This document shows positions 11,496 to 23,519 of a stretch of 64,000 nt of DNA, one piece after another. The position numbers were made by a program, and so were the translations under genes. The DNA comes from Trifolium pratense (Eukaryota > Streptophyta > Magnoliopsida > Fabales > Fabaceae). Location: positions 23,800,777-23,864,776 of the forward strand of contig NC_060063.1 of assembly GCF_020283565.1 (NCBI RefSeq), read 5' to 3'. How positions within the stretch are numbered: the first letter of the stretch is position 1; every line of letters begins with the position of its first letter. Under the pieces are notes generated by a model. The model made no database searches, was not told the DNA's origin, and saw only the letters and a list, made by a program, of their open reading frames with translations.

Positions 11496-12313
11496 GGCTT
11501 AAATGCAGTTTTACCCCCCATGTTTTGAAAAATGCGGAATTTTACCCCTCCTATTTTAAAATGCGGAATTTTACCCCCCCTATTTTATAATTTGTTGGAT
11601 TTTGCCCTCCACCAAAATTCTGCACAAAATCTGCTTCTGAGCCTAAAGTTCAAAGCTTCGCACAGAACTCAATTTGGATCAATAATTCACAAAACGGATA
11701 CCGAAACGACCGTAATCGAGTTGTCTTTCCACAGAATCAAACCCCACTAAATTTGGAGTTACAGAGAGAGATTAAGTACCGTTTTAGTGAAGGTCTGTCC
11801 AATTACTAATTCTGCAGAAATCTACTTGTGATCTTCAAATTCAACATCGTCTACCGAACGTATCGTAACTCCAAATTCGACGAAATTGAAATGCCAACAA
11901 GGGTAATTTCGTTAGCTTTCCATAAATGTAAATAATATTAAAAAATGAGCTATAGGGTGAGAGACATGACGAAAATACCAGTAGTAGTTTCATACGATAA
12001 TTAATTTGAACAGACCTTCACTAAAACGGTAATTAATCTCTCTCTGTAACTCCAAATTTAGTGGAGTTTGATTATGTAGAAAACTAACTCGATTGCGGTC
12101 GTTTCGGTACCAGTTTGGTGAATTATTGATCCAAATTGAGTTCTGCGCGAAGCTTTGAACTTGAGGCTCAGAAGCAGATTTTGTGCAAAATTTTGGTGGG
12201 GGGGCAAAATCCAACAAATTATAAAATTGGAGGGGTAAAATTCCGCATTTTAAAATAGGGGGGGTAAAATTCCGCATTTTTCAAAACAGGAGGGGTAAAA
12301 CTGCATTTAAGCC
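11496..12313. mobile_element. Large foldback MITE, family copy 1
   Basis: The element opens GGCTTAAATGCAGTTTTACC and closes with its complement, GGTAAAACTGCATTTAAGCC. The inverted repeat runs inward about 280 bases on each side: AATTTTACCCC blocks, AAATTCTGCACAAAATCTGC, GAACTCAATTTGGATCAATA, and ACCGTTTTAGTGAAGGTCTG near both inner ends. A non-repeated middle of about 200 bp separates the arms. Reading frames of 72 and 95 codons in opposite directions are the same arm read twice. The family also occurs at 21394-22400. Long inverted repeats without a gene suggest a Mutator-like non-autonomous element, but no clear 9-bp target duplication was found. Confidence 0.8.
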
Positions 12314-12380
12314 TATAAATTCTAAGGTCTGAGTTTGACAAATCATAATTATTTGTATGACTAACGGTGATTTTAGAAAG

Positions 12381-12565
12381 AATTTAATTTATATGCACCG
12401 TCGGTGTAAAGTTATTTTGCACATGCATCCAATAATATACCGACACATCATGTATGGTAATTAAAAACACATGATGTGTCACATTCATTAAATGATGTTG
12501 CAACGTGTTATTGGATGCATGTGTAAAAAAATGTTACACTGACGGTGCACAGCAATTAAACTCAT
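12381..12565. mobile_element. Palindromic MITE, tandem copy 1
   Basis: The ends are AATTTAATTTATATGCACCG and its near complement CGGTGCACAGCAATTAAACT, each followed inward by TCGGTGTAAA or TTACACTGA. The middle repeats ACATCATGT and ACATGATGTGTCACATTC palindromically. The same family occurs at 12569-12752 and about 50272-50456. Confidence 0.75.
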
Positions 12566-12568
12566 AAG

Positions 12569-12752
12569 AATTTAATTTATATGCACCGTCGGTGTAAAGA
12601 TATTTTGCACATGCGTCCAATAATATACAGACACATCATGTATGGTCATTAAAAACACATGATGTGTCACATTCATTAAATGATGTGGCAACGCGTCATT
12701 GGATGTATGTGTAAAAAAAAATTACACCGACGGTGCACAGCAATTAAACTCA
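12569..12752. mobile_element. Palindromic MITE, tandem copy 2
   Basis: This is a near-identical second copy of the preceding element in the same orientation, separated by a few bases. The two differ at scattered single bases (for example GCATGCATCC against GCATGCGTCC). The head-to-tail arrangement suggests local duplication, or insertion of one copy next to the other. Confidence 0.75.
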
Positions 12753-12769
12753 TTTAATAATATGAGATA

Positions 12770-13763
12770 TAGATAGATGATGGAGAAGGATGGGGCGTCA
12801 ATATAGTTGGGGTGTCTATCTTTACCCTAATATTTAAATGCTCTTAATTTATAAAAATAAATAAATAAAGTCTTTAAAAGAAAAATAATGTGTACGATTG
12901 AAATGACCCATATATAAGGTTATTTTTTCTTTATATATTTTTTTTAATTAGCGTGGGGAATTTTTTTATAAATTCAAGTGGTATTAATGGTCATTTTACA
13001 ATTTTTTCTAATGAGATTCGAACTCGACACCTTGATGTTTCTAGACAAAGCTCAAGTGTGTTTTAAAAGATATTTATAATCAAGATTTTGTAATTTTAAT
13101 TTCAATAGATTTATATATAAGAATTTAAATAACTTCATAAATTTATAAGAGTTTAAAGAACCGGAGGACGACAAGAAAAACAAACAAATGATACAATTTC
13201 CGATTAATTGAGAAGGTTCGACATAACTTCTAGATAGAAAATACGTACTTCACAAACACAAATTAGAAGTATTAGGCACACATAAGCAAAGAAAAATTAA
13301 AAAAATTAAATTATTAAAATTATATTAATTGGTGTAAATATTTTATTTATTTTTTAATTTTTAATTGATACGTGTGTCTACTGTCTAAGTCTTGTGCATA
13401 TAACAAAAATGCCTCACTCCTAGACATCTCAGAGGCATACAAGCAAACTAGTGAACAAAAGCTATTATGCTCAAATAAATGATAGTTTGTATGTATTTTA
13501 TTTTATTCTAAACCATTCTCCACACCAAATAATATGATACTTTAGATGCACTCAAAATTTTAGACAGAATACATTAATAACTACCCTTCCGTAACACCAA
13601 ATTAAGAAAATGTATTTTTATACCTTATTTTTCTATTATACACTAATGTTAATCCACCAATAAATTCTTATTTTTTTGCATGCACTTTCTCTTTCCAATA
13701 AAATCAATATATTATGTACAAAAAAAAAATAATATGTTATGTGCCAGAAAAAATTATAAAAAA
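12770..13763. other. AT-rich intergenic sequence
   Basis: No gene is seen. Around 12975-13070 a stretch whose complement contains GTCGAGTTCGAATCTCATTAG resembles a B box of a decayed SINE. The rest is AT-rich. Confidence 0.35.
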
Positions 13764-14275
13764 TTTTTTTTTTTTTTTTTTGAAGTGTCTGATTTTATTA
13801 ATCAACTAGAGACAATAAATCTAGAGTCACACATCTACGAAAATACAAGGAGTTTCTTCAATCCAAATAAAATCAGAACAAGAAAAAATAGCAAATTTAG
13901 TTAGGTAATGGGCAGCTTGATTTGCTACTCTGCGAACATGAAAAAAATTTAAATTATTGAAACATGAAAATAAACTTCTGCAATCTTCAACTATTGCTCC
14001 CAAATAAGATCGTTGATATTGAGACTCATTGATAGCATTGACGACATTTGAGGAATCCGATTCTACAGTTAACTTACGAGACAACAAAGCCTTTGCAAAT
14101 TCCATTCCTTTAAGCAATGTCAGTCTTGCTAGACCTTCAGCCACATCAGATTGTGGTAATACCGGCAAATACCAACAAGCTGCTGCGACAACACATCCGT
14201 CTGCATCACGAATAACTGCAGGCAATCCCCAAATACCATCATCATTAGTTTTCCAAATATATAACATTAATTAAT
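13764..14275 (-). pseudogene. 5'-truncated LINE: RNase H domain and poly(A) tail
   Basis: The minus strand encodes 146 residues (14267-13827) of the RNase H-like domain at the C-terminus of plant L1-type LINE polyproteins: 'GIWGLPAVIRDADGCVVAAA', 'AEGLARLTLLKGMEFAKALL', 'VESDSSNVVNAINE' and 'HVRRVANQAAHYLTKFA'. The frame stops and is followed by about 18 T on the plus strand (13764-13781), the poly(A) tail of a minus-strand insertion. Everything upstream of RNase H is missing, as is usual when target-primed reverse transcription stops early. The domain is nearly intact but isolated and unlikely to act. Confidence 0.85.
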
Positions 14276-14416
14276 TTTATCGAAAAAGATAAGAGTAATT
14301 GACAAATGGTATAATTGACAAATAGTATCCTTAAAACATCAAACGAACAGATATTTAGAAACGCTAAATCTGACGAAACTGGACAATAAAAAAAATGGAG
14401 GGAGTATATAAGTTGC

Positions 14417-14418
<2 letters not shown>

Positions 14419-14453
<35 letters not shown>
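14419..14453. repeat. (AT)n microsatellite
   Basis: About 17 AT units follow GTTGCGTGT. A GGAGGGAGTA motif just upstream (14397-14406) resembles a Stowaway MITE end, but no partner end was located. Confidence 0.9.
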
Positions 14454-14455
<2 letters not shown>

Positions 14456-14899
14456 TTTCTCTAACCGAGTAACTGTTTGCTAACTTCCAATCACCTAAAT
14501 CTAATTGACAAATTTCATTCCACCATCATGAAATACCTCAATCTCATGCTCTAATGTCTCAAATCTCTAATCTCATATCTATTTATCATCATCATAATTA
14601 TAATTATTATATACCAAAGGCCATTTCTCACTATTCTTATCTTCCACTCCTATTTTTCTAAAATGACCCTCAAATATCTAATTCCCAACCACCCTCTTCT
14701 TCAAGGGATCTACACACTTTTTCCCAATTTATCCAATTAATTTTCCTCAATTTCTCACGCCCTCCTCATAAAAATTGTTTGAAAAGAGATTCTAGTTTAA
14801 AAATGCTATTTGACGGAGCCTTGAAGAAAGAGATGTAGTTAGACCGAAGAGCTAACAAAACTGATTTTATTATGATCACCTAACCATGAATAACTTTTT

Positions 14900-15801
14900 A
14901 GGGTTATGCTAACTAGTGCCCCGGGGCACCGGTTAAGGAAATCAAAAAAGTAAATTTTAAAATTGAAAATAACACTTTTTAAACTTTTGAGGAGTTGACT
15001 GCACAAACATCAACATGATATTACCATATTTGGTTCCTTAAACAGTGTCATTTTCCAACTTTTTATTCTTCCAATTTGATACTAGTAATTTATATTTCAC
15101 CACTTTAATCACCCATTGCCATGATGATTTCTTCCTCGGGTTTACACAAATTGCAAGGCCAAAATACTTGAAAGGGATAGCGCCGATTTTACAATTTAAA
15201 ATATTTGCCCACCTCATCAAACCAACATTCGGGTATTTTTGTTTTTTTGTTTTGTTTTGATTAAAAAATACGCATAATTTTTTGTGAAAATTAACCTTTA
15301 AGTCTTACATAAGTTCAAATAGTAACAATTTTATCTTTATGATCCGGATGTTCAACCCTATCTTCAAATTTGAAGTTCTTCAATGTTAGACTCGTTTTAT
15401 TTTTTCACATAAGTCGGCATTAAACTCATTGAAAGAACACATTAATTTGATAAATGTTTGTCTTCTATTTCCAAGAATTTTTTTAAACTCGGTAACAATG
15501 TCCTTTTTTTACTCTCTTTAACACGATAGCCGCTATCCGAACAAAGTTTTTCCAAACACCGTATAAACACCGCCCACCTCACCCGCCTATGTAAACAATC
15601 CGAGACATGTGAGAAAATATTAAAGAAAAATGTTAACTTACTGTATGCCATAAGAGCACATATTAAGGAGATAAATATGAAAATATTCTTTTGAAAATTG
15701 TGTATTCAACTTTTTAAACATTAAATATCTTATAACATTAAATGATATATTTCTATATTTAGTTATCTTATCATGTGCAGGGCACATGTTTAACATGACC
15801 C
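14900..15801. mobile_element. Composite MITE-like element with LINE fragment inside
   Basis: The left end reads GGGTTATGCTAACTAGTGCC and the right end GGGCACATGTTTAACATGACC, an imperfect inverted repeat. The same end motif makes both ends of the small foldback element at 34040-34206, which shows it is a family terminus. The interior holds a minus-strand LINE RT fragment (15045-15230). The rest of the interior is not recognised. Confidence 0.45.
15045..15230 (-). pseudogene. LINE reverse transcriptase fragment
   Basis: The minus-strand translation reads 'ANILNCKIGAIPFKYFGLAI' then 'WVIKVVKYKLLVSNWKNK'. It matches the plant LINE region downstream of the catalytic FADD box, where the intact LINE at 27521-29794 has 'ASALCCKVGKIPFLYLGLQI' and 'RIKNRLSGWKSR'. 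It is about 60 residues long and broken on both sides. Confidence 0.7.
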
Positions 15802-16094
15802 AATATTAAAAAATGACAAAAAAAAAAAAATAGGCAGGTTGTATTTTTGTTAGGTATGTGATCAAAACTAGTCTTCAAAAAACATTCTTGCTTTAACAAT
15901 CTCTTTAAAACAAACACTTATAAAAAAAAAAAGGTGTTTTTTATATTCCTTATCTTATCAAAAAAAAAAAAAAGTTGTTAAAAATACTCCAATAAATTTT
16001 TCTAAAATACTCTTTATGCATTAATGTATTCGTCGATAAAAAGTATATTTTGGAAAAAATAATAAATATATCTAAAATTTTATAAAGAGTCTCT

Positions 16095-16389
16095 TAGACT
16101 ATATCCAATTGTGAGTACCTATTTCTTAAGAATGAGCAATAGTACTGGTTCTACAGTAAGCAATAGTACCTATATGATTTTTGTGGGATCCGTTTATAAT
16201 GATGTAGAGTTATTGGTGAGATGTGTTATTGGTGGGACCAATTTAGAACTTTTTAAGAAGTGTTGTGTTGGAGGGGTTGAGTGTTTATTAAGTACTATGA
16301 TTAAAAAATTATAAATGAGTGATGTGTATATGTGAGAGCCACTTAAATACTAAAAAATGAGAAGCTCCATCGTGGATACTCTTATACTC
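16095..16389. repeat. MITE arm related to the element at 40983-41874
   Basis: The run GTGGGATCCGTTTATAATGATG...GTTATTGGTGGGACCAATTTAGA...AGTGTTGTGTTGG is closely matched, in reverse orientation, around 41110-41210, including a TTAATAAT / ATTAGGTACC-type border. It is therefore a dispersed non-coding repeat and the 67-codon frame here is not a gene. Its right side is cut by the element starting at 16390. Confidence 0.5.
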
Positions 16390-17287
16390 TTAGGGCCCGT
16401 TTGGTGCGCAGGATAGGATAGTTACAGGATAGGATATACAACAGGATAGTGATAGGATAGGATATCAGCAGGATAACAGTTATCACATCCTGTGTTTGGT
16501 GCACACAGGATAACAAACATGATAACTATTATATCATATTTTTAATACATATTTGTTCATACCAATATGATAAGATACATAACATATTTAAATGACAAAA
16601 TTACCCTCGTAAAACAATTGTTATTTGTTAAAATTTATATTGTAATACTTTGAATTTTATAAATAAAAATATAAATAAGTAATTGTACAAAAAGAAAAAG
16701 TAATCAAATAACTTTAAATTTTAAATACAAATCATGAGAAAATAAACAAATTAAGTTTTTTATATGAATCATGATCAAATAAATAACTCAATTATATATG
16801 TTAGATAAGCTAAATAAATATATGATATATGTAAATAATAAAACTACCATTGCAAAATAATTATATTTAAGTTGTTATTAAATTTAAATTAATATTCTTA
16901 TTTTGCAATATTTTAATAATTATTTTAATTTAAAATATTGTAATTTTAGGAGAATTTTGATTTTTTAGATTATATAAATTACAAAATTACATATATATTT
17001 AAAAATTAATTATTTTATTATTAATTTACTATCAAATTATTTTATTAATTTTTAATTTTTTATTTTAAAATATATTTTATAGAATAAATCAACGATTTTT
17101 TTTTTCTTATCCTATCCTGCTGGTAACCCAGCTCAAATTCAGGATAAGGATTTTAACTAGAGAAACAGGATAGGATAAGCTTCAGGATTAACTTATCATA
17201 TCATGTTGTGTCACCAAACACTGGATTGAAACAGGATATGATATAGTTATCCTATTCTGTCTCTTATCCTGTGCACCAAACGGGCCC
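16390..17287. mobile_element. hAT-type MITE (GGGCCCGTTTGGTGC ends)
   Basis: The terminal inverted repeats are GGGCCCGTTTGGTGCGCAGG and the complement of TCCTGTGCACCAAACGGGCCC. The flanks carry an 8-bp direct repeat with one mismatch: TTATACTC at 16382-16389 and TTATACTG at 17288-17295. Many AGGATAGGATA motifs lie just inside both ends as subterminal repeats. The central 600 bp is extremely AT-rich with no gene. End sequence and 8-bp duplication both point to the hAT superfamily. Confidence 0.75.
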
Positions 17288-17295
17288 TTATACTG

Positions 17296-18107
17296 TATTT
17301 AGGAAGACTTTTTTTTAAGTATTTAATATTTATTACTCTCACCTAGTACTATCAACGACTTATCAACGACACTACTTATACTGTACTTGGTTGGCTTGCT
17401 AGCAAGTACACCCTCCGGGAGAGTAAGTAATTCAACACGTGTGATGAAATGAAATTTTAATTATTACAACCATTGACAAATACAGATTTTTCAGTATTTT
17501 GACAGAAACACATGCAATAAGACCAATATGGATAACAAAATGATGGGCTTTCCACATCTTATCAATGCAGGAAAGACATACAAAGGCATGTTCGAAGTAC
17601 ACAATTTAACACCCCAAAATCAGTTAACTAGAAAAGTACAACCATAAACAACAAAACTAAACATTTTAAATTTAATCTTTGGTCATTGAAGTTCATGTTA
17701 AGATTAATGAAGGTTGCTTAAAAAAAGGATTAATGAATGCTTAATACGAATAAAAAATATCACATTGGTTAATACGTTCATTCAACTTTCTCATCCAACA
17801 CAAAAAACAAATATTATGGTTGCAAATTCTACCCTCATAAGTCTAAATCATTTCTTATTTACACATGTAACAATAATGTGTAATCTAATCCGCCAAAACT
17901 AGTTTTTGCTACATTTGTGATCTGTCTCTACAAATGCCAAAATAAACTAGAAAATGCCTCAGCAAGTTAAATATGCCTCACTCACCCATCAACCATCTCC
18001 AACTATCCTCTTCCATCCCTACAAAACTGATGGCTGCTCTAACTCTACTACAACAGCCTACAAAACATTAATCAATTTCTGCTGAATCATGACAACTGTA
18101 TTTACAT
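17296..18107. other. Intergenic, includes the PP2C 3' side
   Basis: No credible open frame. The last 150 bases before 18108 are likely to be the 3' UTR of the minus-strand PP2C gene. A short run of repeat sequence at 17320-17370 continues the interrupted MITE of 16095-16389. Confidence 0.4.
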
Positions 18108-20115
18108 TCAGTTACTTTCAAGCAAGCTCCTCAATTTGTTCCGAGCTTCTTCAGACAGAGAGCAGGCTCTGAATCTTCGTCTCTGGGGTGGACATGATTC
18201 AACAATGGTTTCGACAGGAGACAAACAAATAACAATAACAGTAAGATTATCTGTTGTGTGGAGGCGCAATGCTTCTTTGACTAGCTCTCTTGCACATTGT
18301 TGTGGGTCATCGTGCCTTCGTAATCCACGACGAACAAGACTAACTGCCTCCTGGCTTGACATTACATCCCAAATGCCATCACAGCCAATGATCAAGAACT
18401 CGTCTTCCTCAGTCAGTGTGACTACCTGAACATCTGGTTCAGCAGTAAGAGGTGATGCAGAACCAAGTGGTAATTTTAAGTCCCAATCGCCAAGGGCACG
18501 AGTGACAGAAAGATAACCATTGAGATATCCGTCATCAATATAACCGCCCAACTCTTCCACTCTCTTGCGCTCTGGTAGATAACTTGGTCTGTGGTCTTGA
18601 GACATGTTAACAGCCACTCCACGCTTACAAAGAACAGCTCGACAATCGCCGGCATTAGCAACCATCAAATGCCTTCCGAGTATAAGAGCAGTCAGTGCTG
18701 TTGTCCCACAAGAACTACTGACACTCTGTTCATCAGCCAAAGCAAGGTCGGCGCCTAGAAAGGCTTTCCGATGAGAAGCTTCCAACTTCTTCAGCAGAAG
18801 TGCATCAGTATCATACGTTTGCAGCATAGTAGTATCTTCAAAAAATAATTTCATAGCATTGTTCTTAACAAACACAGCTGCATCAGGCCCTCCATGCCCA
18901 TCAAAGACTGCATAAAAAGCACTCGGTGTAGGGTAATTAAAGACAAATCCAAGGTGGGCAGCTAGATCATCAATTTGAATGTGTTCATCATCCATTGATC
19001 CCCTCGGTCCAATATCAGCACAGCTACCAGAACGAACATTTGGTTTAAACCTTGCAACAGCATCCTCTAAAATAGAATCTGTAATCATCTCTGAGCAACT
19101 CACAGTCTAAAATAAAGAAACAAACACAGATCAGCACAAAAACAATCCAACCAAAAATCATAAAGGGATTTAAGAAAGACATTAACCAACAAAATAAAAG
19201 CTTGACTACTAAGCTACATTCACTAAGCAAAACAGGTTATGCAAATAGATAAGCTTTCATGTATTATTCATAAGCTTGTCAAGATAGTTTATGAAGAACA
19301 ACTTATGAAGATACAATTTTCGCTAGTGAGAAATTATGAATTAACACAAAAGCTTATGTATTTGCTTAAGTTATTTTTTCATAAGCTCAAAAATAAGCTA
19401 ATCCAAACGGGTCCTAAGAAGGCCTATCATCATGATTCATGAAGCAATTGTAATCTGGATTTTACTAATATCATTGTCAGCTAGATCAACTTATTCATAC
19501 AAATTAAAACATAATATTAAGCCAGCTAGATCAAACGATTCATAGAGAGTAATACGTTTATGCAAGATCTCTTTTTTACTATATCCCTTTTCCTATGATT
19601 GATACCCAGATGCACAAATCATAAGAACACCCAATTCCAAATTCTAGCTATAAAAAGGTAAAATTTTATCTTCATCGAATCAGACAAACAAATCATGGAA
19701 CACGCGTAACTCATAAAATTCGATTCCACATTTGAATCCAAACCGATCAATACAAAAAATCAAAATCACCGATTAACAAAACCCCAACAAAAAAATCAAC
19801 CCAGTTACCAATTCCTTCACCGATCAAAAATCAATAATAGAAAAACCAATCAGGATTTAAACAAAAACCCAATAACTCAATCCAAAAAATAAAATAAAAA
19901 TCATAACTTGATAAACAACATACCGATTCAAAAATAGACGTTTCGGTTGAAATCGATTCAGACGAAACCCTAACATGGCTAAAAATCGGAACAACATTAG
20001 AAGCAGGTGAAACCTCAACCTTGACACCATTCTCTTGAGAAACGCGAAGGTGATACTTCACATCTAACATGCTTTGTTGATAGATGATTTCCGTTTCCAA
20101 AACCATATTTTTCAA
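18108..20115 (-). CDS. Protein phosphatase 2C, two exons
   Basis: Exon 1 is 20115-19924 and exon 2 is 19106-18108, joined by a GT-AG intron with the reading frame kept (TTT GAA TCG | ACT GTG), giving 396 residues. The enzyme removes phosphate from Ser/Thr using two Mn/Mg ions. All PP2C motifs are present in order: '[17 protein letters not shown]', '[10 protein letters not shown]', '[12 protein letters not shown]', '[13 protein letters not shown]', 'MSQDHRPS', '[15 protein letters not shown]', '[14 protein letters not shown]' and 'TDNLTVIVI', with the metal-binding Asp residues intact. The N-terminal 75 residues are outside the catalytic fold and have no signal peptide or membrane segment. The Ser-Gly-Ser-Cys-Ala-Asp-Ile-Gly block resembles the plant group of PP2C 22/47-type enzymes, a family-level guess. 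A second ATG lies three codons downstream at 20106; either could be used. A MITE lies in the intron. Confidence 0.95.
19240..19420. repeat. MITE remnant in the PP2C intron
   Basis: The block is rich in CATAAGCTT/AAGCTTATG pairs and ends AATAAGCTAATCCAAACGGG. This end, read in reverse, has the CCGTTTGGATTAGCTTATTT style of hAT-type MITEs. The same AGCTTAT-rich style appears around 36930-37210. It is intronic, so no effect on the protein is expected. Confidence 0.45.
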
Positions 20116-20320
20116 CTACTTCTTCACGATTCGTGCTTGATTCAATCTTCCAACACAAAATTGATTAACTAGGTTTATGAAATTCTTCGATTGGGATTTC
20201 AATTTGGGGGTTTGAAATAGCGGTGTGAAGAAATTAGGGTTTTCTTCAGTGAGAGAATGAAACTACGATTCGCGTTTGCGTTTTAACGTTTTTTTTGGCC
20301 ACAAATTAATGCGTGTGATT

Positions 20321-20330
20321 ATTTATATAC
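20321..20330 (-). promoter_or_regulatory. Putative TATA box of the PP2C gene
   Basis: The minus strand reads GTATATAAAT here, about 205 bases upstream of the first ATG. That allows transcription to start near 20290 and leaves a leader of about 175 bases. Confidence 0.5.
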
Positions 20331-20643
20331 AACGCGATTTTACTTTTTTTACTTTCACAGTGGAGCTGAGTTGAAAATACTATATTGCCCTTGGATTTGC
20401 AACGGTGGCGTATCTTAATGTGTGATGAGAATAACACAAGATATGATCTTTCAATCGAATCTTACAGCTGTCAGGTTGGTATTAATTACTGATAAGATTT
20501 TTATTTTGAAAGATAAGATAAATTAGATTTTTGAAAGAAAAAAAAAATTAGAGTTTTGATTATATAATACTAGTATATAAAGATATTTTTATACATTGTA
20601 CCAAATTTTTTATTTTTTTTTACATTTTAGTAAAAAAAAAATT

Positions 20644-20985
20644 ATACTACCTCAATTTCTTTTTAATTGTCTTTTGATGTCAGATCTATCGTCTATATTT
20701 AATTGTCGTTTTGATATTTTAAGGATATGATCTGTCAATTACCGTTATACTTTTCAATAAAACTAATTAATGCTATAAGTTTGTTTTTTTTTGTACATAA
20801 CATATTAAATAATTTTTTTTTACATAATATGTTAAATTTATTCGAAAGAAAAAATGTGTGAAAAAAATATGAATATATTTGTGAATTAAAATGAGGGTAT
20901 AACAGAAATATAATGTGCAAAAATACATTTCATTAATTTGATGTTACTATTCTAAAATGACGCTTAAAAAGGAACGGGAGGAAAA
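20644..20985. repeat. Decayed Stowaway-like MITE
   Basis: The left end TACTACCTCAATTTCTTTTT and the complement of the right end (CCTCCCGTTCCTTTTTAAGC) are similar and resemble the CTCCCTCCGTCC ends of Stowaway elements. The interior is AT-rich without a gene. Confidence 0.4.
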
Positions 20986-21393
20986 ACTATTGATCAATCA
21001 TAATTGTTGTGTAATTAAAAATGTTTGATTTTATTTGTAATTTTTTTATGTTGTTTTTTTTTTTTATCAAGTAGCCTAGTGATTAAAATATTTACCTTAA
21101 AGGTGAATTTTTTTATGTTGTTAATGTGATTTGTTGATATTGTAATTTTTTTTAATACAAATTAAACTTTGGAAAAAATTTGAGTGTAAGAATACTCGCA
21201 ATTTTTCAAATAAAATGGAGATGTTGACTATTGTAGTTTTAGAATGATTAAATGAAGTAAATAAACATGTTTTTTGTGTGTTAACCCAACAATTTTTTGG
21301 GAAAGGGGCCCTAATCATTTGGAGTTCGGCTATGAAGTAATTAAAGTTTGGTTAAGAAATTCTCCTGAATAATTAAACTCATTATTTTTTATT

Positions 21394-22400
21394 GGCTTAA
21401 ATGCAGTTTTACCCCTCCTGTTTTGAAAAAATCAGAATTTTATCTCCCCTATTTTAAAATTCGGAATTTTACCCCCAATTTTAAATTTTTTTGGATTTTG
21501 CACCCCCAAAATTCGGCACAAAATTTGTTTTCGATTCTCAACTTCAAAGCATCGCATAGAACTCAATTTAGATCAATAATTCACCAAATGGATACCGAAA
21601 TGACCGTAATCAAGTTATCTTTCCGCAGAATCAAACTCCACTAAATTTCGATTTATAGAGAGAGATTAACTACCGTTTTAGTGAAGGTCTGTCACCCAAG
21701 TTCTGCAAAAAATCTGCTTTCGAGTCTCAACTTCAAAGCTTCGCACAGAACTGAATTTGGATCAATAATTCATCAAAAGAATATCGAAATAACTGTAATC
21801 GAGTTAGATTTCAACAGAATCAAACCTCACTAAATTTGGAGTTACAGAGAGAGATTAATTACCGTTTTAGTGAAGGTCTGTCCAATTACACTAATTATGC
21901 ATAAATCTACTTCTAACCTTCAAATTCAACATCGTCTACCGAACGCATCGTAACTCCAAATTCGACGAAATTAAAATGCCAACAAGGGTAATTTTGTTAC
22001 TTTCCAGACATATAAATACTATTAAAAAATGAGCTACAGGTGAGAGACATGAGAAAAATACCAGTAGTAGTTCCATACAATAGTTAATTTGGACATACCT
22101 TCACTAAAACGGTAATAAATCTCTGTAACTCCAAATTTAGTGGAGTTTGGTTCTGCGGAAAACTAACTCGATTGCGGTCATTTCGATACCATTTTGGTGA
22201 ATTACGAATCCAAATTGAGTTTTGTGCGAAACTTTGAACTTGAGGCTCAGAAGCAGATTTTGTGCAGAATTTTGGTGGGTGGCAAAATACAAGAAATTAT
22301 AAAATAGGGGGTAAAATTCCGGATTTTAAAATATGAGGGGTAAAATTTCGATTTTTTCAAAACAAGGAGGGGGAAGAGGGGGTAAAACTGCATTTAAGCC
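21394..22400. mobile_element. Large foldback MITE, family copy 2
   Basis: It is the second copy of the family at 11496-12313, opening GGCTTAAATGCAGTTTTACC and closing GGTAAAACTGCATTTAAGCC. It is longer because the left arm contains the unit with AACTCAATTTAGATCAATAA and ACCGTTTTAGTGAAGGTCTG twice in tandem (about 21565-21700 and 21745-21885). The right arm has one such unit. Flanks TTTTTTATT (left) and TTTTATATT (right) are a possible imperfect 9-bp target duplication. No coding capacity. Confidence 0.8.
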
Positions 22401-23510
22401 TTTTATATTTTGATAGAAAGTGAAACTCATTATTTATCACTTGAATTCAACGATTTGGTTAAATAAACATGTTGTTAAATTGATAATATTAATTATTTAT
22501 ATTAGATAATTTATACATCTTCAAAAGAGTAACAAAGTGGTTTTTTTTTTGTTACAACAAAGTGGTTAGAGACATCAAATAAATTAAATATTAAGTTTTT
22601 ATTTTATTTTAAAAGTAATATTAAATTTTATTTTTAGTAAAGAATTAACTATTAAAATTTATCTATAAGAAAAGTAAAAATCAATACACAAAAATTATAA
22701 TAAGGAAGGTGTCAATATCGTTTGAAGAATGAAAAATACTCTATTTAAATAAGAAGAACGAAAGAAAAACCATGCTCAACTTATATTTACATTGAATAAA
22801 TAACCATATTGTTAAAATAACCATGCTTCATTTATCAAAAAAAAAAAAAAAACTATGCTTCAATTTATTACTATCAAACAATTTTTTTTTTGTCAAAGTA
22901 TGAGACAAAAGTTATGCATAAGATATTGTCATGTTATTTTTTTTTACCATTGGTGAAGTTTCAACCATCATTAGCGATGATTAATCTCCGTCGAAAAATT
23001 TGTGGGCCACACAAGGTGGGTTTTGCCTGTTAGTTATTATTATTAGCATAATTATTTAAATAAATGATGACCAATTTTTTATTTTTTTTAAATAAATGAA
23101 CAATCTTGTTAAAAGAAAAAAGATTTTAGTGAAGTTAACCTTTTTTTTCTTCTTTTGAGCAACAAAAATCTTTTATTAACAAACTCAACATAACATAATG
23201 CATGTTTTTTTAGCAGCAAAAATTTTTTAATAACAAATTCACCATAATATAAAATATATGTTTTTTTTTTTACTCAACTTTACATAATAGACAAAAATAG
23301 GCGCAGAATGCACTGTCGCTAGTAATGATAAAGAATCTTGTTTTTGTTAAGACGTGGCACTGCATGCGTGTGATTGTGGATTTTAAATAGAGAATCCAAG
23401 AAACACACATCTCCTTTCCCTCACGTTGGGTTTGGTTGCTTAATGTTACGTACACAACAAGTAATTGTAACCCAATGGTTGATAGATAATAAATAAGAGT
23501 AAAAAAGGAT
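22401..23510. other. AT-rich intergenic sequence
   Basis: I find no gene. Long T and A runs and short repeated phrases (for example AACAAATTCACCATAATAT near 23230 echoing AACAAACTCAACATAACAT near 23178) suggest old decayed repeats. Confidence 0.4.
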
Positions 23511-23519
23511 TTTATTTAT

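Noticed and set aside
18136..18429. 97-codon plus-strand frame
   Set aside because: It is a shadow of the PP2C catalytic exon.
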